A DNA stretch of 64,000 bases. Origin: an uncultured Bacteroidales bacterium. GTDB lineage: Bacteria; Bacteroidota; Bacteroidia; Bacteroidales; Paludibacteraceae. The translations under genes and the position numbers were made by a program. Of this stretch, positions 33,580-42,024 are shown piece by piece. Below the pieces are notes generated by a model. That model saw only the letters and a program-made list of their open reading frames with translations. It did not search any database and was not told where the DNA came from. Position 1 is the stretch's first letter. Each line of letters opens with the position of its first letter. Where the stretch lies: NCBI GenBank assembly GCA_946403215.1, contig CAMIZG010000003.1:41393-105392 (forward strand). The letters are read 5' to 3'.

Positions 33580-34550
33580 TGGATATATCAGTTATTATAC
33601 CGCTATATAACGAGGCCGAGTCGTTGCCTCATCTGTACGAATGGATTGTGCGTGTGATGAAGGAACACAAGTATTCGTACGAGATCATCTTCATCAACGA
33701 TGGTTCAACCGACAATTCATGGGAGGTGATCCAAAAGTTGAAAGCCGAAAGTTTAAAGCTGAAAGGAAATGATGCCGAAATCCACGGGATCTGTTTCCGC
33801 CGTAACTACGGCAAGAGTGCAGCGCTGTATTGCGGATTCAAGGCAGCCCAGGGCAATGTGGTAATCACTATGGATGCCGACCTGCAGGATTCGCCTGACG
33901 AGATTCCTGAACTGCACCGGATGATTACAGAAGATGGCTATGACCTGGTCAGCGGATGGAAACAGAAGCGCTACGACAATACTGTCACCAAGAACTTGCC
34001 ATCCAAGCTCTTCAATGCTACAGCGCGCTGCGTGACAGGCATTCAGCTGCATGATATGAACTGCGGGCTCAAAGCCTACCGCCGCGAAGTAGTGAAGAAC
34101 ATTGAGGTATTCAGTGAGATGCACCGCTACATCCCCTATCTGGCCAAGAATGCCGGTTTCACCAAGATAGGCGAAAAAGTGGTGCAGCACCGCAAGCGAG
34201 AGTTCGGCGAATCGAAGTTCGGAATGAACCGCTTCGTCAACGGTTATCTTGATCTGATGACCATCTGGTTCCTCAACAAGTTCGGCAAACAACCCATGCA
34301 CTTCTTCGGTCTGGTTGGCAGTTTGATGTTCCTAATAGGCGCAATTGCCATATGCGTGGTTATTGGTATGAAGATTCATGCTTTGTGCACGGTAGGAACA
34401 TCCATGTTGCTTGGTGTTAATCCGTATTTCCACATCAGCATACTGATGATGACCCTCGGTTGCATGCTTTTCCTGGCGGGTTTCCTTGGCGAACTCATCA
34501 TCCGCAACTCTCAGTCACGCAACGACTATCTGATTCGCGAGGAGATCTAA
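33579..34550 (+). CDS. family 2 glycosyltransferase, membrane-anchored
   Basis: A 323-residue GT-A fold glycosyltransferase of the DPM1/GtrB type. Motifs: SVIIPLYNEAESLP, FINDGSTDNS, and TMDADLQDSPDEIPEL with the DxD-like metal site; two C-terminal membrane segments span about residues 235-300. It likely transfers a sugar to undecaprenyl phosphate. A short tract (AAAGCCGAAAGTTTAAAGCTGA) encodes an odd KAESLKLKGND insertion after the second motif. Confidence 0.92.
   Translation: MDISVIIPLYNEAESLPHLYEWIVRVMKEHKYSYEIIFINDGSTDNSWEVIQKLKAESLKLKGNDAEIHGICFRRNYGKSAALYCGFKAAQGNVVITMDADLQDSPDEIPELHRMITEDGYDLVSGWKQKRYDNTVTKNLPSKLFNATARCVTGIQLHDMNCGLKAYRREVVKNIEVFSEMHRYIPYLAKNAGFTKIGEKVVQHRKREFGESKFGMNRFVNGYLDLMTIWFLNKFGKQPMHFFGLVGSLMFLIGAIAICVVIGMKIHALCTVGTSMLLGVNPYFHISILMMTLGCMLFLAGFLGELIIRNSQSRNDYLIREEI
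33733..33767 (+). repeat. degenerate tandem tract in the glycosyltransferase gene
   Basis: Near-repeats of GTTGAAAGCCGAAAGTTTAA. In frame; encodes KLKAESLKLKGN, which is unusual for this position of the family. Confidence 0.6.
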
Positions 34551-34608
34551 CTGTCGTACCCCCGCTACACGTATGCACACGCCTGTTTGTCAGGGAGGTA
34601 TGACAACA

Positions 34609-34639
34609 CAAAAAGGCTGCCGGTTGGCAGCCTTTTTCC
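34609..34639. terminator. bidirectional terminator between glycosyltransferase and rplS
   Basis: Perfect stem GGCTGCC (34615-34621) with GGCAGCC (34626-34632), 4-base loop, flanked by A-run and T-run. Confidence 0.9.
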
Positions 34640-34659
34640 TTGTAAGTGAACAAGCGTAC

Positions 34660-35013
34660 TTATTTCACGCGGCGCTCGGGGATACGAGCTTTCTTACCGG
34701 TGAGGTCACGCAGGTAATACAATTTGGCGCGGCGAACCTTGCCATACTTGTTAACTGTAATCGACTCGATGAAAGGTGAGTCCATCGGGAAAATACGCTC
34801 TACGCCTACGTTACCCGACATCTTGCGAACAGTGAAGCGCTTCTTGTCCTCGCTGCCGTGGATAGCGATAACATCGCCACGGAACTCCTGGATACGCTCC
34901 TTGTTACCTTCCTTAATACGATAAGCTACAGTGATTTGGTCACCGGCCTTGAATGCAGGAAACTCTTTCTTCTCGCCTGCAAATGCTTGTTCAGCAATCT
35001 TAATTAAATCCAT
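34660..35013 (-). CDS. rplS: 50S ribosomal protein L19
   Basis: A 117-residue L19 at the 30S-50S interface. Family motifs: FKAGDQITVAYRIKEGNKERIQEFRGDVIAIHG, GVERIFPMDSPFIESI and KLYYLRDLTGKKARI. The start MDLIKIAEQAF at 35013 is preferred over an ATG 18 bases upstream. It stands alone with its own promoter, a structured leader and a terminator. Confidence 0.97.
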   Translation of the reverse strand: MDLIKIAEQAFAGEKKEFPAFKAGDQITVAYRIKEGNKERIQEFRGDVIAIHGSEDKKRFTVRKMSGNVGVERIFPMDSPFIESITVNKYGKVRRAKLYYLRDLTGKKARIPERRVK

Positions 35014-35119
35014 TGTTCTGTACAATATCACATTGTTGGGCAGAGGTATACGCTACTTTTCGGTTCGCCTGCTCTATCAGGTTCCTCCCTATCTAATCAC
35101 CAGAGACCTCTGTCGGATT
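35014..35119 (-). promoter_or_regulatory. structured 5' leader of rplS
   Basis: About 100 bases of leader. On the mRNA, CAGAGGT (35106-35112 complement) can pair with ACCTCTG (35041-35047 complement), enclosing a purine-rich GGGAGGAACC segment. Such leaders often mediate feedback by ribosomal proteins; that role is inferred. Confidence 0.45.
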
Positions 35120-35125
35120 GGAGCG

Positions 35126-35157
35126 CAAAGGTACAACAAATCTTTGACATTTGCAAG
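35126..35157 (-). promoter_or_regulatory. promoter of rplS
   Basis: TACCTTTG on the minus strand (35126-35133) with CTTG at the -33 position (35154-35157), one mismatch, spacer 20. Confidence 0.7.
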
Positions 35158-35404
35158 TATTTGGCCAAAAAAATTTGTCAATATGTCCCAAAAGGTGGAT
35201 TTTGCTATGCCGATGTGTCGCTGCTATGTGCAATAGAAAAATGCTCGCGCGCATACGCAAGGATTGTAACTTACACTTTGCAACCGAAAGCACTCGGTTT
35301 GCTGACAAATTGCCACCGATATAGTGCGTTCTGTGCTCAAATGTAAACAACAGTTTTCAAAATGTGCGTAAAATATGCTATAAAACACGTTTTTTTGCAA
35401 AATA

Positions 35405-35436
35405 TTTGCATATATGCATAAATTGTTGTACTTTTG
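35405..35436 (+). promoter_or_regulatory. promoter of a candidate small RNA
   Basis: TTTG 35405-35408, 20-base spacer, TACTTTTG 35429-35436, an exact match to the consensus. Confidence 0.8.
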
Positions 35437-35441
35437 CATCG

Positions 35442-35510
35442 TGTTTTTCATGGTATTAGATTTAAGGTTAATGAAGATTGGGTTGTCGGGAGACAATCCT
35501 TCTTTTTTTT
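35442..35510 (+). ncRNA. candidate small RNA or short attenuated leader
   Basis: A transcript of about 70 bases is bounded by a perfect promoter and a strong intrinsic terminator: GGGTTGTC (35480-35487) pairs with GACAATCC (35492-35499), a GGGA loop, then TTCTTTTTTTT. The body contains GGTATTAGATTTAAGG, which I believe recurs in Bacteroidales genomes. A reading frame from ATG 35450 runs to 35540, through the terminator, and is probably incidental. The rest of the gap 35158-35699 shows only AT-rich sequence on the rplS side. Confidence 0.6.
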
Positions 35511-35594
35511 GCCCAATTATGAATCCGGAAAGCGGTAAGTAATTGTGGCATTTTCAAAAAAAACGCACTTATTTCCCCAAAAAATGCTTTTTTG

Positions 35595-35626
35595 CTTGCA
35601 AATATGCAATATTTGTTGTATATTTG
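35595..35626 (+). promoter_or_regulatory. promoter of dxs
   Basis: TATATTTG at 35619-35626 with CTTG (35595-35598) at the -33 spacing; a TTTG lies four bases further upstream. Confidence 0.6.
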
Positions 35627-35639
35627 TAGGCTTTTTTGC

Positions 35640-35672
35640 GCGTGCCGCACACAGGAGTGCGAGTACGCACGC
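35640..35672 (+). other. 5' hairpin in the dxs leader
   Basis: Nested inverted repeats GCGTGC (35640-35645)/GCACGC (35667-35672) and CGCAC (35646-35650)/GTGCG (35657-35661) form a hairpin just after the predicted transcription start. Confidence 0.5.
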
Positions 35673-35699
35673 ATATGAAGCACGAAGAATACAAGCCAA

Positions 35700-37631
35700 A
35701 TGGACTATAAATACCTGAATACCATCAACACTCCGGCCGACCTGAAAGCCCTGCCACGTGAGGCGTTGCCGGAGGTGTGTGCCGAACTCCGCGACTTTAT
35801 TGTCAGCGAGCTGAGCCACAATCCCGGTCACCTGGGGTCATCGCTTGGCGTGATAGAGCTGACGGTTGCTCTGCACTACGTGTTCAACACGCCTAACGAT
35901 CGTCTTGTATGGGACGTAGGGCATCAGGCATACGCCCACAAGATCCTTACCGGTCGGCGCGACCGATTCAGCACCAACCGTCAGTTCGGCGGTCTGGCAC
36001 CGTTCCCAACCCCGGTGGAAAGTGAGTATGATACCTGCGTTTCCGGGCATGCGAGCAACAGTATATCCGTGGCATTAGGCATGGAGGTGGCTAACAGCCA
36101 ACAGCCAAAGGCGAATGGCGACAAGCGTCGCAAAGTGGTTGCAGTGATTGGCGATGGGGCAATGACCGGTGGCCTGGCATTTGAGGGGCTCAACAACGCA
36201 TCGATGGACAAGAACGATCTCTTGATTGTGCTCAATGACAACAACATGGCCATCGATCCCATCAAAGGCGGCTTTACGCAGTACCTGGTTGATCTGACCA
36301 CCTCGCGCGGATACAACAAACTGCGCTGGTGGGGATATCAACTACTGATGAAGATGCACCTGATGTCCGATCACCGACGCGCCAAAATGCTGCGTTTCCA
36401 TAACAACCTGAAAACCACCCTCACCAAGCAACCGAGCAATATCTTCCAAGGACTGAACATCCGATACTTCGGTCCGGCTGACGGACACGACGTAATAGGG
36501 CTGGTGCGCATACTGACCGAGATCAAGAACTACCACGGTCCGAAAGTGCTGCACATCGTCACACAGAAAGGCAAGGGCTATGCGCCTGCCGAAAAAGACC
36601 AGACAGTATGGCATGCTCCCGGGGAGTTCGACGTAGAGACCGGTGAGCGTTTAGCCGACAGCAATCAGCAATCAGTAGTCAACAATCAGCAGCCGCTGTG
36701 GCAGGAGGTGTTCGGACAGACGCTGCTTGAGTTGGCAAAGGTTGACAAACGCATCGTAGGTGTTACACCTGCTATGCCTTCGGGCTGTTCGATGAGCATC
36801 ATGCAGAAGGAGCTACCTGAGCGCGTGTTTGACGTAGGTATCGCCGAGGGCCACGCCGTAACCTTCAGCGCCGGCATGGCCAAAGAGGGATTGGTGCCGT
36901 TCTGTAATATCTATTCCTCGTTTCTGCAGCGGGCATACGACAATATTATCCACGACGTAGCCATCGGCAAGATGCATGTGGTGTTCTGTATCGACCGGGC
37001 CGGCATAGTCGGCAACGACGGGGCCACACACCACGGTCTGCTCGATCTGGCATACTTACGGCCTGTACCCAACATGCAGATTGCCGCACCGATGACGGCA
37101 AGTGATCTGAAGCAGATGATGACCATGGCAGTTGACATGCAGGGACCGGTAGCTATCCGTTATCCGCGTGGCAGAAGCAAAGATCGCGAGTTGCCACCCG
37201 TAGAATACGGCAAAGCAGTGTGTCTGCGTGACCTCTCAGCCGAAAATCAAAAGTCGAAAGTCAAAAGCCGAATATGCATACTCAGCATAGGCTCGATAGG
37301 CAACACGGTGGAACAGGCGCTGAACGCACATGAAGAGTTGAAAGACCTCGGGCACTACAATATGCGCTGGCTTAAGCCGCTGGATACAGAGGTGGTACGC
37401 AGCGTGGCGGAGAAGTACGACACCATCGTTACCATCGAAGATGCCATGACCAGTGGTGGTCTGGGCAGTGCGGTACTGGAAGCGGTGGATACACGCAACG
37501 TACGCGTGGTACGGATGGGTGTGGACGATCGGTTCGTTACCCATGGCAGTACCGCCGAACTGATGCACATGCTTGGTCTCGATGCCGAAGGCATTGCCGC
37601 AAAACTGCAGAAACTGATAACCGAAAACTGA
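35700..37631 (+). CDS. dxs: 1-deoxy-D-xylulose-5-phosphate synthase
   Basis: A 643-residue thiamine-diphosphate enzyme, first step of the MEP pathway that also uses IspG. Motifs: GHPGHLGSSLG-like HNPGHLGSSLG, DVGHQAYAHKILTGRR, and the ThDP-binding GDGAMTGG to NDNNMAI. Also present are the transketolase pyrimidine domain (GIAEGHAVTFSAGMA) and a C-terminal domain. Three in-frame insertions look unlike the family: NSQQPKANGDKRR (36091-36120), DSNQQSVVNNQQP (36654-36693) and ENQKSKVKSR (37238-37272). Each is encoded by a short tandem tract and lies at a surface linker, so the enzyme is probably active. Confidence 0.95.
   Translation: MDYKYLNTINTPADLKALPREALPEVCAELRDFIVSELSHNPGHLGSSLGVIELTVALHYVFNTPNDRLVWDVGHQAYAHKILTGRRDRFSTNRQFGGLAPFPTPVESEYDTCVSGHASNSISVALGMEVANSQQPKANGDKRRKVVAVIGDGAMTGGLAFEGLNNASMDKNDLLIVLNDNNMAIDPIKGGFTQYLVDLTTSRGYNKLRWWGYQLLMKMHLMSDHRRAKMLRFHNNLKTTLTKQPSNIFQGLNIRYFGPADGHDVIGLVRILTEIKNYHGPKVLHIVTQKGKGYAPAEKDQTVWHAPGEFDVETGERLADSNQQSVVNNQQPLWQEVFGQTLLELAKVDKRIVGVTPAMPSGCSMSIMQKELPERVFDVGIAEGHAVTFSAGMAKEGLVPFCNIYSSFLQRAYDNIIHDVAIGKMHVVFCIDRAGIVGNDGATHHGLLDLAYLRPVPNMQIAAPMTASDLKQMMTMAVDMQGPVAIRYPRGRSKDRELPPVEYGKAVCLRDLSAENQKSKVKSRICILSIGSIGNTVEQALNAHEELKDLGHYNMRWLKPLDTEVVRSVAEKYDTIVTIEDAMTSGGLGSAVLEAVDTRNVRVVRMGVDDRFVTHGSTAELMHMLGLDAEGIAAKLQKLITEN
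36091..36120 (+). repeat. tandem tract 1 in dxs
   Basis: CTAACAGCCAACAGCCAAAG, near-repeats of AACAGCC; in frame. Confidence 0.65.
36654..36693 (+). repeat. tandem tract 2 in dxs
   Basis: Near-repeats of CAATCAG (GCAATCAGCAATCAGTAGTC then AACAATCAGCAG); in frame, at the junction between the first and second domains. Confidence 0.7.
37238..37272 (+). repeat. tandem tract 3 in dxs
   Basis: Near-repeats of AAAAGTCGAAAGTC; in frame, before the C-terminal domain. Confidence 0.7.
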
Positions 37632-37650
37632 TATCTGATAACTGAAATAT
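37612..37650 (+). repeat. tandem tract between dxs and trkA
   Basis: Near-repeats of CTGATAACCGAAAACTGATA through the dxs stop codon, ending just before the trkA start. Confidence 0.7.
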
Positions 37651-37651
37651 T

Positions 37652-38986
37652 ATGCGAGTAATCATTGTTGGAGCAGGCGAGGTGGGCACGCACTTAGCGA
37701 AACTGCTGTCGCGGGAAAATATTGACATCTGTCTGATGGACGAACGTGAAGATCGGATCGAAGGTTTGGATGCCGATTACGACATGCTGACCAAGGTGGG
37801 CGTACCCACCTCCATCCGCGATCTGGAAGAGATAGGCGTGCGGGATGTCGATCTGTTTGTCGCGGTTACGCCATCCGAGACGGAGAACATGACCGCCTGC
37901 TTGATTGCCAATCAGTTAGGCGCAAAGAAAACCCTGGCACGCATTGATAACTACGAGTACCTGTTGCCCGAGAACAGACGGTTCTTCGAGCATATGGGTC
38001 TGAACCACCTCATCTACCCCGAGGTGCTGGCGGCGCAGGAGATATGCGAGTCGCTGAAGAAGAACTGGATGCGCTACCACCTGACGCTCTGCAACGGGCA
38101 CCTTGACCTGTGTGTAGTGAAGATCCGCGAGGGCGCACCGATGATTGGACAGCAGTTCATGTCCGGCTACTTCAGTCATGGCAACTACCGCATTGTGGCT
38201 ATCAAACGCAATCAGGAAACCATCATCCCCGGTGGTACGGATGCCGTGGAGGCAGGTGACATGATTTACGCCGTCTGCACACGCGAGAACATGTCCGTAC
38301 TGCGCAAGGAAGCAGGCAAGAGCGAACGGGAGATCAACAACATCGTATTCTTCGGTGGCAGCAAGATTGCCCAGAAAGCTATTCTTTCGCTGCCCGACGG
38401 GAAAACAGTCAAAGTGCTGGAGGCCGACCGCGAGTTATGCGAACGTCTGTCCGAAAAACTGGGCGACGCCCTGATCATCCACGCCGACGGAAGCGATATG
38501 AGTGTGCTGAAGGAGGAAGGCATACAGGATGCCGATGCCTTTGTAGCGGTTACTGACCGCAGCGAGGCGAACATCTTCGCCTGCCTGGCGGCACGCCGCT
38601 TTGGCGTACGCAAGACCATTGCCGAGATTGAGAACGTTGACTACATAAGTATGGCTGAGCAACTGGAGGTCGGCGCCATGCTCAACAAAAAAACCATCGC
38701 TGCCAGCTACATCTACCGACTGCTCATGAAAGCCAGTGTGCAGAATGTGCAGCACCTGACATCGGCGGATGCTGAGATTGTGGAGTTCCTGGTGACGGAG
38801 GACAGCCGCATCACACGCGACGTGATCAAGAACATGCGTCTGCCACAGGATTGCAACATTGGCGCGCTGGTTCGTGCCGGAGAAGGATTGCTGGTCAACG
38901 GCGACACGCAACTGCTGCCCGGTGACCAAGTGGTGGTCTTCTGCAAGAGCAATAATCTGCAACGAATCGAAAAATTCTTCAAATAG
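37652..38986 (+). CDS. trkA: Trk potassium-uptake regulatory subunit TrkA
   Basis: A 444-residue cytoplasmic regulator of potassium uptake with two tandem RCK units. The first Rossmann NAD site is VIIVGAGEVGTHLAKLL, the second IVFFGGSKIAQKAIL; each is followed by a TrkA-C domain. It controls the TrkH channel encoded 23 bases downstream. A tandem tract (TTTCGACTTTCGACTAAG) fills the gap to trkH. Confidence 0.95.
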   Translation: MRVIIVGAGEVGTHLAKLLSRENIDICLMDEREDRIEGLDADYDMLTKVGVPTSIRDLEEIGVRDVDLFVAVTPSETENMTACLIANQLGAKKTLARIDNYEYLLPENRRFFEHMGLNHLIYPEVLAAQEICESLKKNWMRYHLTLCNGHLDLCVVKIREGAPMIGQQFMSGYFSHGNYRIVAIKRNQETIIPGGTDAVEAGDMIYAVCTRENMSVLRKEAGKSEREINNIVFFGGSKIAQKAILSLPDGKTVKVLEADRELCERLSEKLGDALIIHADGSDMSVLKEEGIQDADAFVAVTDRSEANIFACLAARRFGVRKTIAEIENVDYISMAEQLEVGAMLNKKTIAASYIYRLLMKASVQNVQHLTSADAEIVEFLVTEDSRITRDVIKNMRLPQDCNIGALVRAGEGLLVNGDTQLLPGDQVVVFCKSNNLQRIEKFFK

Positions 38987-39009
38987 CCCGTTTTCGACTT
39001 TCGACTAAG

Positions 39010-40527
39010 ATGACAAAGACGTTTAACTGGAAAATAGTATCCCGCACATACGGCGCACTGCTGCTGATTGAGTCGCTGTTCATGTCTGCTCCGACGATTG
39101 CGGCTTATCTGTATGGCGACCCTGACGGTGCTGCCTTTGCCGTGAGCACGCTAATCACGCTTGTTGCCGGATGGATAGCCATGCGTGTGGGTCGTAACGC
39201 CCAGCGGCGCGTGAGCGAGCGTGAGGGGTATCTGATTGTGGCGCTGGTCTGGATCGTGTTCTCGATGTTCGGCATGCTGCCGTTCTACCTGAGCGGTGCG
39301 CTTACCACCGTCACAGACAGTTGGTTTGAGACTATGTCGGGTTTCTCGACCATGGGTGCTACGGTCATCGAGAATGTGGAAGTCCAATCACATGCTATCC
39401 TGCTCTGGCGCGCATTGTGTCAGTGGCTGGGAGGTATGGGAATCATCGTACTGAGTGTAGCCGTGCTGCCGCTATTCGGCTTAGGTGGTATGCAGTTGTA
39501 CGCCGCTGAAGTGACGGGCGTAAGTTACGAGAAGCTCTCGCCACGTATATCGAGCACGGCACGACTGCTGTGGGGCACCTACGTTATGCTGACCGTGCTG
39601 GAGACGCTGCTGCTAAAGTTCTTCGGCATGGATCTGTTCGACTCCGTCTGCCACTCGATGGCGACGGTGGCTACGGGTGGATTCTCAACGAAGAACTTGT
39701 CACTCATGGGTTATAATCCTGCCATCCAATACACGGTGGCGGTGTTCATGCTGCTGTCGGGTATTAACTTTGCCCAACTGATCTACTTCATGCGTGGCAA
39801 ACCCGACAAGCTCTATCACGACGAGGAGACCCGTTGGTACGTGGGCGGTGTGCTGGTCGGCACGGTGGTGCTCACGCTCGGGCTGTTCGTTTATTATACC
39901 TGGATTGAGCCTGCCGAGTGGTTACCGCGACTACTCAGCGGCAATGTGGTGCGCGGCTATGCAGCACATGCTGAATGGGCGTTCCGCAACGCGCTGTTCA
40001 CCACCTGCGCAGCCATCACCAGTACAGGTTTTGCTTCGGCGGATTATATGCTGTGGCCCAAGCTGATCTGGGTGTTCGTGTTCCTAATGATGTTCACGGG
40101 TGGTGCTTCGGGCAGTACGGCAGGTGGTATCAAGTGGGTGCGTATAGCTATCTTCGCCAAGAATGCGTATGCCGAGATGTACCGCCGTATTCACCCCAAT
40201 GCCGTTATTCCTATCCGCTTCAATGGTCGTCCGCTAACGCAGACGATGACAAACAATGTGATGGCGTTCATGTTCTTCTACATGGCAATCATCATAGTAG
40301 CGGTATTTATCTTCATCGCCTGCGGTATCAGCCCGGGTGAGGCGTTTGCTACTGCTGTGAGTGGTATGGGCAACGTAGGTGAGAGTCTCGGGCAGTACGG
40401 TCCGTCGGGTAACTACGCCAACTTCCCCGTGGTAGCCAAGTGGGTAATGACTCTGGTGATGCTGATCGGCCGTCTGGAGATCTTCACCGTGCTGCTGTTG
40501 TTCTCACCGGTGCTGTGGCGGAAGTAA
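39010..40527 (+). CDS. trkH: Trk potassium uptake transporter TrkH
   Basis: A 505-residue integral membrane protein of the TrkH/KtrB family with four pore-loop repeats. Recognisable selectivity loops are MSGFSTMGATV, ATVATGGFST, AITSTGFASAD and VSGMGNVGESL. It imports potassium with TrkA as gate regulator, and is co-transcribed with it. Confidence 0.95.
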   Translation: MTKTFNWKIVSRTYGALLLIESLFMSAPTIAAYLYGDPDGAAFAVSTLITLVAGWIAMRVGRNAQRRVSEREGYLIVALVWIVFSMFGMLPFYLSGALTTVTDSWFETMSGFSTMGATVIENVEVQSHAILLWRALCQWLGGMGIIVLSVAVLPLFGLGGMQLYAAEVTGVSYEKLSPRISSTARLLWGTYVMLTVLETLLLKFFGMDLFDSVCHSMATVATGGFSTKNLSLMGYNPAIQYTVAVFMLLSGINFAQLIYFMRGKPDKLYHDEETRWYVGGVLVGTVVLTLGLFVYYTWIEPAEWLPRLLSGNVVRGYAAHAEWAFRNALFTTCAAITSTGFASADYMLWPKLIWVFVFLMMFTGGASGSTAGGIKWVRIAIFAKNAYAEMYRRIHPNAVIPIRFNGRPLTQTMTNNVMAFMFFYMAIIIVAVFIFIACGISPGEAFATAVSGMGNVGESLGQYGPSGNYANFPVVAKWVMTLVMLIGRLEIFTVLLLFSPVLWRK

Positions 40528-40583
40528 AAATTTAGAGTTGACGTATAGAGTTTAGTGTTGCGAAAGTTGAGAGAAGTTGATAA
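40528..40583 (+). repeat. tandem tract between trkH and the SGNH gene
   Basis: Near-repeats of TTTAGAGTTGACGTATAGAG then AGTTGAGAGAAGTTGATAAA, filling nearly all of the intergenic gap. Confidence 0.55.
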
Positions 40584-40587
40584 ATAA

Positions 40588-42024
40588 ATGAGACCCCTCC
40601 GAATATTGCTATGCATACTGAGTACAATGATCGTCCTTGCGGCGGTATGCTTGCTGTTTGCCGGTAAGTCGGAGGTGATGCGTGTGCCTACATTGGCATC
40701 GGTTCTGTCGCTGCCGCAGCACAGGACGGACTCATTGTTGGCAGATGATTATATACAGGCAGATACACTTCCCGTATTGGCTGACGCTCTGCCGGCGGAT
40801 ACTGCCGAGCAGCCTCAGGCGGACACTCTGCTTAAGAAACCCGTGCCCACCGAACTACCGAAAGCCCTGCCGCAAACCAAACTGTATTTGCCGGCGTTCT
40901 ATGCCGCCTTGGCTAAGACTGACAAGCAGTCGGTACGCGTTGTGCATTTCGGTGATTCGCAGATTGAGGAAGACCGTATATCAATGGTGCTGCGTCATCG
41001 GTTGCAAGAGCGCTTTGGTGGCGGAGGCATCGGATTGGTGCCTATGGTGCAGACCATACCCACCTATACCGCCAAGCAGGAGTTGGAGCAGAATGGTCAT
41101 GAGGTGCCCAACACGGTTATCAAGCGTTATGTGGCGTACGGCCCGTCATCTTTCCGGCGCAAGGACAACAACTCATATGGTCCGATGGCTCAGGTGGCGT
41201 ACGTTCAGCAGCCTGTGGATATAACCATCGAACTGATGCGCGACCGCGTGCCGACGAACGATTACGACCGTATACGTATCCTCTACTCCGACAGCGTACT
41301 GATCAGTCTGCAACCGGATTCCTTATTGGCCGAGCGCATCGTGAAGGGGGCCCCCATCAACGACACCACACCATCGGCCGAACCTATGGTGCAGGAGATA
41401 TTGGTGCTCAGCGAGCCGCAGCGTAGTAGCATGTTGCACTTTGAGGGGGATGGTTACGTGTATGGCCTGTCGTTGGAGACCAAGACCGGCGTACAGGTGG
41501 ATAATATCCCCATGCGCGGCGCTGCAGGCACAAACTTCATCACCATGGACCGCCGCCTGTTTGCCTCGTACTTCCGTGCCACGAACACCGCGCTCGTAAT
41601 CATGCAGTTCGGCGGCAACGCTATGCCGGTTATCCGCACGCAGGCAGCGGTGGATAAATATATTCAATCCATGCGTCAGCAGATACACTTCATCATGGGT
41701 GCCACGCAAGGTGCCTCTCTGCTGTTCATCGGTCCGTCGGACATGATCACTATGGTGGATGGCGAACAGCGCACCTACCCTATGCTCCCCAACCTCGACC
41801 GTGCGCTGGCGGAGATGGTGGCCGAGGAAGGCGGATCGTACTACTCGCTGTTCCGGCTGATGGGTGGTGCCGGTAGTATGGTCAGTTGGCGCGACAAAGG
41901 ACTGGCCGGCGAGGATATGATCCACTTCACCCGTGCCGGTGCAAAAAAAGTAGGCGAGATGCTCGCCAAGCAACTGCTCGAAGACTATGACTATATTATC
42001 CAAAACCGGGATACAATAAACTGA
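40588..42024 (+). CDS. exported SGNH-hydrolase-like protein, partner of MBOAT
   Basis: A 478-residue protein with an N-terminal signal anchor (LLCILSTMIVLAAVCLLFAG) and a proline-rich linker. The SGNH-like domain has block I VVHFGDSQIEED and C-terminal block V MIHFTRAGAKKV with a His. It overlaps the next gene by one base (TGATG). Paired SGNH and MBOAT proteins O-acetylate exported glycans in alginate and peptidoglycan systems (AlgJ/AlgX-AlgI, PatB-PatA), so a similar periplasmic acetyl-transfer role is likely; the glycan is unknown. Confidence 0.82.
   Translation: MRPLRILLCILSTMIVLAAVCLLFAGKSEVMRVPTLASVLSLPQHRTDSLLADDYIQADTLPVLADALPADTAEQPQADTLLKKPVPTELPKALPQTKLYLPAFYAALAKTDKQSVRVVHFGDSQIEEDRISMVLRHRLQERFGGGGIGLVPMVQTIPTYTAKQELEQNGHEVPNTVIKRYVAYGPSSFRRKDNNSYGPMAQVAYVQQPVDITIELMRDRVPTNDYDRIRILYSDSVLISLQPDSLLAERIVKGAPINDTTPSAEPMVQEILVLSEPQRSSMLHFEGDGYVYGLSLETKTGVQVDNIPMRGAAGTNFITMDRRLFASYFRATNTALVIMQFGGNAMPVIRTQAAVDKYIQSMRQQIHFIMGATQGASLLFIGPSDMITMVDGEQRTYPMLPNLDRALAEMVAEEGGSYYSLFRLMGGAGSMVSWRDKGLAGEDMIHFTRAGAKKVGEMLAKQLLEDYDYIIQNRDTIN

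Noticed and set aside
35450..35540. Leader peptide gene in the candidate small RNA
   Set aside because: The frame crosses the terminator stem and T-run and has no ribosome-binding site; likely chance.
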